A DNA stretch of 64,000 nucleotides, taken from the NCBI RefSeq assembly GCF_033100095.1, contig NZ_CP136921.1, forward strand, positions 156,501 to 220,500, given 5' to 3'. Below, piece after piece: positions 59,405 to 64,000 of this stretch. The notes under the pieces were generated by a model. It did no database searches. It saw nothing but the letters and a program-made list of their open reading frames with translations, and had not been told where the DNA came from. Position 1 is the first letter of the stretch. Each line of letters begins with the position of its first letter. The DNA is from Diaphorobacter limosus. Lineage in GTDB: Bacteria > Pseudomonadota > Gammaproteobacteria > Burkholderiales > Burkholderiaceae_C. A program made the translations under genes and the position numbers.

Positions 59405-60658
59405 ATGAAACACGCTGATTCCACCACTGCCCCCAGCGCCGACGGCGTCTGGGAAGACCTGCGCCTTGCCCCCGGGCTGTTCCGTGACGACAGGCCCTTG
59501 GCCGAGCATGAGGCCGCCAGCCTGGTGGTGCAGGGCGGGGTGCTGCGCTGGGTGGGACCGTCCTCGGCGCTGCCTCTTGACTACGCAGGACTGGCGCGCC
59601 ATGCCGGCGGCGGCCTGCTGGCCACGCCCGGCCTGGTGGATTGCCACACGCACCTGGTTTATGGCGGCCAGCGTGCGGGGGAGTTCGCCATGCGCCTGGC
59701 CGGCGCCAGCTATGAAGAGATTTCCAGGGCCGGCGGTGGCATCGTCTCCAGCGTGCGCGCCACGCGCGCCGCCAGTGAGGACGAGCTGTTCGCCGCCGCG
59801 CTGCCGCGCCTCTCGGCACTGCTGGACGAGGGCGTGTGCGCCATCGAGATCAAGTCCGGCTATGGCCTGGCCCTGGAGCATGAGCGTAAGCAGCTGCGCG
59901 TGGCGCGCCGCCTGGGCCGGGCGCTGGGCGTGACGGTGCGCACCACCTTCCTCGGCGCGCACGCGCTGCCGCCCGAATATGCGGGGCGGAGTCAGGACTA
60001 TGTCGACCTGGTATGCAGCGAGATGCTGCCCGCGCTGGCGGCCGAGGGCCTGGTGGACGCCGTTGACGTGTTCTGCGAGCGCATCGCCTTTTCGCTGGCG
60101 GAAACCGAGCAGGTGTTCCAGGCCGCGCAAAAGCTTGGCATCCCGGTCAAGCTGCATGCCGAGCAGCTCTCGGACATGGGCGGCGCGCGGCTCGCCGCAC
60201 GCCATGGCGCCCTGTCCTGCGACCACATCGAGCACCTGTCGCAGGACGGAGTAGACGCCATGCGCGCCGCCGGCACCGTGGCCGTGCTGCTGCCCGGCGC
60301 CTACTACACGCTGCGCGACACGCATCTGCCGCCCATTGAGGCGCTGCGCGCGGCCGGCGTGCCCATGGCCGTATCCACCGACCACAACCCCGGCACCTCG
60401 CCCGCATTGAGCCTGCTGCTCATGGCCAACATGGCCTGCACCCTGTTCCGCCTCACGGTGCCCGAGGCGCTCGCGGGCATCACCACGCACGCGGCGCGCG
60501 CGCTGGGCCTGTCGGAAACGCACGGCCTGATCGCGGCGGGCCGGCCCGCCAACTTTGTGCTGTGGAACCTGCGCGAAGCCGCCGAGTTGGCCTACTGGTT
60601 CGGCCACAACCCGGCGCGTACCATCGTGCGCCAGGGCCGCATCGTCAAGGGAGCGTGA
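59405..60658 (+). CDS. hutI: Imidazolonepropionase
   Basis: Third step: opens the imidazolone ring to N-formimidoylglutamate. A 417-residue amidohydrolase: the metal motif [46 protein letters not shown] (metal His) and [18 protein letters not shown]. The C-terminus closes with [10 protein letters not shown]. No strong ribosome site precedes the ATG. The repeat lies directly upstream. Confidence 0.96.
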   Translation: MKHADSTTAPSADGVWEDLRLAPGLFRDDRPLAEHEAASLVVQGGVLRWVGPSSALPLDYAGLARHAGGGLLATPGLVDCHTHLVYGGQRAGEFAMRLAGASYEEISRAGGGIVSSVRATRAASEDELFAAALPRLSALLDEGVCAIEIKSGYGLALEHERKQLRVARRLGRALGVTVRTTFLGAHALPPEYAGRSQDYVDLVCSEMLPALAAEGLVDAVDVFCERIAFSLAETEQVFQAAQKLGIPVKLHAEQLSDMGGARLAARHGALSCDHIEHLSQDGVDAMRAAGTVAVLLPGAYYTLRDTHLPPIEALRAAGVPMAVSTDHNPGTSPALSLLLMANMACTLFRLTVPEALAGITTHAARALGLSETHGLIAAGRPANFVLWNLREAAELAYWFGHNPARTIVRQGRIVKGA

Positions 60659-60662
60659 AGCC

Positions 60663-61778
60663 ATGCACATGATCCAGACCCTGGCGCGGCCCGAAGTGCC
60701 GCAACTGCCCGCCTACAACGCCGGCCTGTCGTCCGAGGCCGTGCGTGCGCGCTACGGCGTGAGCGAGATCGCGCGCCTGGCAAGCAACGAGAACCCCTAC
60801 GGCGCCAGCCCCGCCGTGGCGCGCGCCCTGGCCGACCTGGCCACGCGCGTGGGCTGCTACCCCGACGCGAACTGCAGCGCGCTGCGCGCGGCGATTGGCG
60901 CGCGCACGGGCGTGGCGCCGGCGGCCATCGTCATCGGCAACGGCTCCGAGGACATCCTGCAGATGCTGTGCCAGGCCTTCCTGTCCGCGGGCGAGCGCGT
61001 GCTCACGCAGCGCCCGGCCTTTGGCCTGCATGAGATCTACCCGCGCATGATGGGCGCCCAGGTCGAGCTGCTGGCGCTCACGCCGCGGCTGGGCTTTGAC
61101 GTGGATGCCTGGTGCGCGGCGCTGGCGCGCGGCCCCAAGCTCGCCATGCTGGCCAATCCCTCCAACCCCGTGGGCTGCATGTTCAGTGCGGCCGAGATGC
61201 AGCAACTGCTCGCCGCCACGCCCGCGCACACCCTGCTGGTGATGGACGAGGCCTATTACGAATATGCCCGCCTGGCCCCCGGCTACCCCGATGTACTGGC
61301 CCTGCTGCGCGGCCGCGCCATGCCCTGGATCGTGCTGCGCACCTTCTCCAAGGCCTGGGGCCTGGCCGGCCTGCGCGTGGGCTACGGCCTGGCCAGCGAT
61401 GCGGCGCTGGTGCAACTGCTCGACCGCGTGCGCACGCCCTTCAACGTGAACCATGCGGCGCAGACGGCGGCGCTGGCCGCCTGGGGCGACGAAGACTTCA
61501 TGCGCCGGGGCGTGACCGAGACCGTGCGCCTGCGCGGGCGGCTGGCGGCGCGGCTCGCCGCGCTGCCGGGCGTGCGCGTGGCGCCTTCGGCCACCAACTT
61601 CCTGTTCCTCGACCTGGGCCGCCCCAATGCGCCCGTGAACGAGGCGCTGCTGGCCCAGGGACTGATCGTCAAGCCCTGGAAGGAGGCGGGCTTCGAGCAC
61701 TTCATCCGCGTCTCCATAGGCACCGAGGCCGAGAACGAGCGCTTCGCGCGGGCGCTTGAAGGCATCCTGGCGCTTTAG
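60663..61778 (+). CDS. HisC-like PLP aminotransferase in the hut operon
   Basis: A 371-residue histidinol-phosphate aminotransferase-like enzyme: ASNENPYGASPAVARALADL, GNGSEDILQMLCQAFLSAG, LVMDEAYYEYARL and the PLP-lysine motif RTFSKAWGLAGLRVGYG. High GC and codon use match the neighbours, unlike the other aminotransferase at 53940. It starts 4 bp after hutI. Housekeeping hisC normally sits in the his operon, so a hut-specific role such as histidine transamination is possible. Confidence 0.85.
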   Translation: MHMIQTLARPEVPQLPAYNAGLSSEAVRARYGVSEIARLASNENPYGASPAVARALADLATRVGCYPDANCSALRAAIGARTGVAPAAIVIGNGSEDILQMLCQAFLSAGERVLTQRPAFGLHEIYPRMMGAQVELLALTPRLGFDVDAWCAALARGPKLAMLANPSNPVGCMFSAAEMQQLLAATPAHTLLVMDEAYYEYARLAPGYPDVLALLRGRAMPWIVLRTFSKAWGLAGLRVGYGLASDAALVQLLDRVRTPFNVNHAAQTAALAAWGDEDFMRRGVTETVRLRGRLAARLAALPGVRVAPSATNFLFLDLGRPNAPVNEALLAQGLIVKPWKEAGFEHFIRVSIGTEAENERFARALEGILAL

Positions 61779-61810
61779 GACCTGTTCACAACCTTCCAGG
61801 GACTCACACG

Positions 61811-62626
61811 ATGCCGGACACCGCCCCCGCGCCGTTCCTCTTTCACCAGGGCACGGCGCCGCTGCTCATCTCCATGCCCCATGCGGGCACCCATGTGCCG
61901 CCGGCCATCGCCGCGCGCCTGACGCCCGAGGCGCGCCAGGTGCCCGACACCGACTGGCACCTACCGCGCCTGTACGACTTTGCCCAGGCGCTGGGCGCCT
62001 CCATCCTCGTGGCCACGCATTCGCGCTACGTGGTGGACCTGAACCGCCCGCCCGACGGCACCAGCCTCTACCCCGGCCAGAGCGTGACCGGCCTGTGCCC
62101 CGTCGATACCTTCGACGACCGGCCGCTGTACGCCAATCCCGCCGATCTGCCCGATGAGGCCGAGGTCGCCGCGCGCCGCGCCGCCTACTGGGCGCCCTAC
62201 CACGCCCAGCTGCGCGCCGAGTTGGAGCGCCTGCGCGCCGCGCACGGCGTGGCCGTGCTCTGGGACGCGCACTCCATCCGCTCGGTGCTGCCGCGCTTCT
62301 TCGTGGGCCGGCTGCCCGACCTGAACCTGGGCACGGGCGACGGCATCAGCTGCGACCCGGCCCTGGCCCAGACCCTGCTGGGCGAGGCCCGCGCCGCCAC
62401 GGCTTACACCGCCGTGCTCAACGGCCGCTTCAAGGGCGGCCACATCACGCGCCACTATGGCGCGCCCGCGCGCAACATCCACGCCGTGCAGCTGGAGATG
62501 ACGCAGTGCAGCTACATGCAGGAGGCACTGCCGTTTGACTACCTGCCCGAGGTGGCGGCCTGCGTGCTGCCGCACCTGCGCCGCATGGTCTATGCGGCCT
62601 TGGCCTTCGCCCGGTCGCGGCAGTAG
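61811..62626 (+). CDS. hutG2: N-formylglutamate deformylase
   Basis: Hydrolyses N-formylglutamate to glutamate and formate. The 271 residues have the FGase fold: LLISMPHAGTHVPPAIAARL, TDWHLPRLYDFAQALGASIL, YVVDLNRPP, LWDAHSIRS and FKGGHITRHYGAP. In the known five-step route it needs HutF (formimidoylglutamate deiminase) before it; no hutF gene is seen in the window. It lies 32 bp after the aminotransferase gene and is the last hut gene here. Confidence 0.93.
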   Translation: MPDTAPAPFLFHQGTAPLLISMPHAGTHVPPAIAARLTPEARQVPDTDWHLPRLYDFAQALGASILVATHSRYVVDLNRPPDGTSLYPGQSVTGLCPVDTFDDRPLYANPADLPDEAEVAARRAAYWAPYHAQLRAELERLRAAHGVAVLWDAHSIRSVLPRFFVGRLPDLNLGTGDGISCDPALAQTLLGEARAATAYTAVLNGRFKGGHITRHYGAPARNIHAVQLEMTQCSYMQEALPFDYLPEVAACVLPHLRRMVYAALAFARSRQ

Positions 62627-62657
62627 CGGCAGTAGCGGTAGTGGGGCTGGTTCGGAT

Positions 62658-63533
62658 TCAGCCCTGGGGCAGCGCCGCGCAGCAGTGGGCCGGCAGCTCC
62701 AGCCAGCGCACGGCCGCGGCCTGCAGTGCGCCCAGCTGGCCCGTGGTGTAGAGGCTGATGCGTCCCGGCGCGGCCAGCTCGCCGTCCGCCGCCTGCTCGG
62801 GCGCCAGCGCGGCGGCCTGGGTCAGGATGCGGCGCGTCTGCCGCGCCACGGCGGCGCCGGTGTCCAGGATCTGTACGTCCGGGCCCACCAGCGCGCGCAA
62901 CACATCCTTGGCGAACACATAGTGCGTGCAGCCCAGCACCAGCGTGTCGATGTCGCCGGTTTTCAGGCCAAACGGGCCTAAAGCGCCCGTGTATTGTGCG
63001 CAAAGCGCTCTTATTTTTGCTGCAGATTCGAGCGCCGGCAGGGGCTCCTCGGTGCTCTGCTCTATGGCCCGTGCCAGGCCGTCGCAGGCCTGCACGGCAA
63101 AGCGCGTGTGCGCCGAATGCTGCTCGCGCAGGCGCTCAAAGCGCGCGCTGCCAACCGTGCCGCGCGTGGCCAGCACACCTACATGGTGCGTCTGGCTGCG
63201 CGCGGCGGCGGGCTTGAGCGCCGGCTCCACGCCAATCGCCGGCAGATCCGGCAGGCTGGCGCGCAGCCGCTCCACCGCCGCCGCCGTGGCCGTGTTGCAG
63301 GCCACCACCAGGGCCTTGATGTCGTGCCGCTGCAGCAGCCACCGGGCAATGGCCAGCGTGCGCTCTTGCACAAAGGCCTCGCCCTTCTCATCGCCATAGG
63401 GCGCGTTGCCGCTGTCGGCCAGGTAGATGAAGTCCTCGTGCGGCAGCTCGTGGCGCAGGGCCTGCAGCACGCTCAGGCCGCCTATGCCGCTGTCGAATAC
63501 GCCTATGGGACGGGCGGCGGGGGGCGATGTCAT
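62658..63533 (-). CDS. murI: Glutamate racemase
   Basis: Makes D-glutamate for peptidoglycan. The 291 residues include IGVFDSGIGGLSVLQALRHE, the first catalytic Cys in VVACNTATAAAVERL and the second in LVLGCTHYVFA. The start at 63531-63533 gives a normal N-terminus. Near 62985-63030 the coding text contains GCGCAAAGCGCTCTTATTTTTGC, possibly another copy of the dispersed repeat. It is convergent to hutG2. Confidence 0.96.
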   Translation of the reverse strand: MTSPPAARPIGVFDSGIGGLSVLQALRHELPHEDFIYLADSGNAPYGDEKGEAFVQERTLAIARWLLQRHDIKALVVACNTATAAAVERLRASLPDLPAIGVEPALKPAAARSQTHHVGVLATRGTVGSARFERLREQHSAHTRFAVQACDGLARAIEQSTEEPLPALESAAKIRALCAQYTGALGPFGLKTGDIDTLVLGCTHYVFAKDVLRALVGPDVQILDTGAAVARQTRRILTQAAALAPEQAADGELAAPGRISLYTTGQLGALQAAAVRWLELPAHCCAALPQG

Positions 63534-63705
63534 GGAAGGCGTGGGGAGGGTTGGTGTAGTCGGGCGCGCCTGCCGTCGCGGCGGCGGCGCGGGTGGCAAG
63601 TATGCCTGGGTGGGTGCCAGCCCAGTGCATCCAGCGTGAGAGGCGCGACGGCAAGCTGTGCCTGCTACCATGCTGCATCGCAGCAAATCTTGCGCAACGG
63701 AGATC

Positions 63706-64000
63706 ATGCACCTCGACGATTCTTACCACGAACTTGGTCTGGCACCGGGTTCCAGCGATGCCGAGGTGAAGGCCGCGTGGCGCCGCCTGTCAGCGCGCTG
63801 GCACCCGGATCGCAACGACAGCCCGCAGGCCCTGCAAAAGATGCAGCGTATCAATTGGGCACTGAAAGCGATCCGCCAGGCCCGGGCTGAGCCGGCGGCC
63901 GAAGCCGAGGATCCCGCCCCTGGTGCAGAGGAATTCACCGTCGAGCACTCCGTGAGCCTGACGCTTGAGGATGTGGTGAGCGGCTGCGTCAGGGAAGTGC
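63706..64000 (+). CDS. J-domain (DnaJ-like) protein, N-terminal part
   Basis: The first ~98 residues before the window edge. The J domain is clear: YHELGLAPGSSDAEVKAAWR, then RWHPDRNDSPQALQKMQRIN with the invariant HPD that stimulates Hsp70 ATPase. After an acidic Ala/Glu linker, VEHSVSLTLEDVVSGCVREV begins a second region that resembles the start of a DnaJ C-terminal domain. The start at 63706 is preceded by GGAG; an in-frame ATG at 63670 would add 12 residues. The rest lies outside the window. Confidence 0.88.
   Translation, partial: MHLDDSYHELGLAPGSSDAEVKAAWRRLSARWHPDRNDSPQALQKMQRINWALKAIRQARAEPAAEAEDPAPGAEEFTVEHSVSLTLEDVVSGCVREV

Noticed and set aside
62617..62645. Short CGGCAGTAG direct repeats after the deformylase stop
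   Set aside because: Only two and a half copies of 9 bases; most likely a local slippage product without function.

Overview
This 64 kb window is chromosomal DNA of a high-GC betaproteobacterium, most likely a Comamonadaceae member (Acidovorax/Alicycliphilus/Comamonas-like). The signs are Bug/TctC-type binding proteins with LysR regulators, an EarP/arginine-32 EF-P pair, flhDC, and short GCGCTT/AGCTAT repeats of the kind common in that family. The species is inferred from gene content; no database was searched.

Layout. 1-6.2 kb: hemC (cut by the window edge), ppc, a Spherulin-4 lipoprotein, and a lipoprotein/FlgO-like pair. 6.2-11.8 kb: a tandem glycine riboswitch in front of a DadA-like oxidase, flhDC, bacterioferritin, ahpC and ahpF. 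11.9-19.1 kb: a czc-type heavy-metal RND efflux operon with a 169-bp near-palindromic element between its first two genes. 19.1-32.3 kb: an accessory island. Its left edge carries a BrnT-toxin scrap, an IS3 scrap, an intact IS4-family element with a 9-bp target duplication and an intact IS630-family element. Its right edge carries a truncated integrase. Its cargo encodes an itaconate-type CoA pathway (MaoC hydratase, CaiB CoA transferase, CitE lyase), a carboxymuconate-cycloisomerase-like lyase, a PrpF-like isomerase fused in frame to a TctC binding protein, an intact TctC protein, a porin and a LysR regulator.

32.6-41.8 kb: ppsR/ppsA, a two-subunit sodium:solute symporter, a hypothetical gene, efp with earP, and a LysR regulator. 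41.9-48.6 kb: two acyl-CoA catabolic cassettes. One holds a CaiB transferase, an HMG-CoA-lyase-like enzyme and a Bug protein; the other a CaiB transferase and an acyl-CoA dehydrogenase. 48.7-62.6 kb: a large histidine-utilisation (hut) region with an ABC importer, hutC, hutH, hutU, a formimidoylglutamase, an IclR regulator, hutD, hutI, a HisC-like aminotransferase and N-formylglutamate deformylase. Between hutH and hutU lie a truncated hutU start, a lower-GC aminotransferase gene and the tail of a second hutH, which marks an old rearrangement. The window ends with murI and the start of a J-domain gene.

The most interesting signal is the island. A PrpF-family isomerase and a fumarase/CMLE-family lyase are the two protein families used by the fungus Ustilago for cis-aconitate to trans-aconitate to itaconate. 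Here they sit beside genes expected to convert itaconate to pyruvate and acetyl-CoA, which suggests an undescribed bacterial aconitate-via-itaconate catabolic route.
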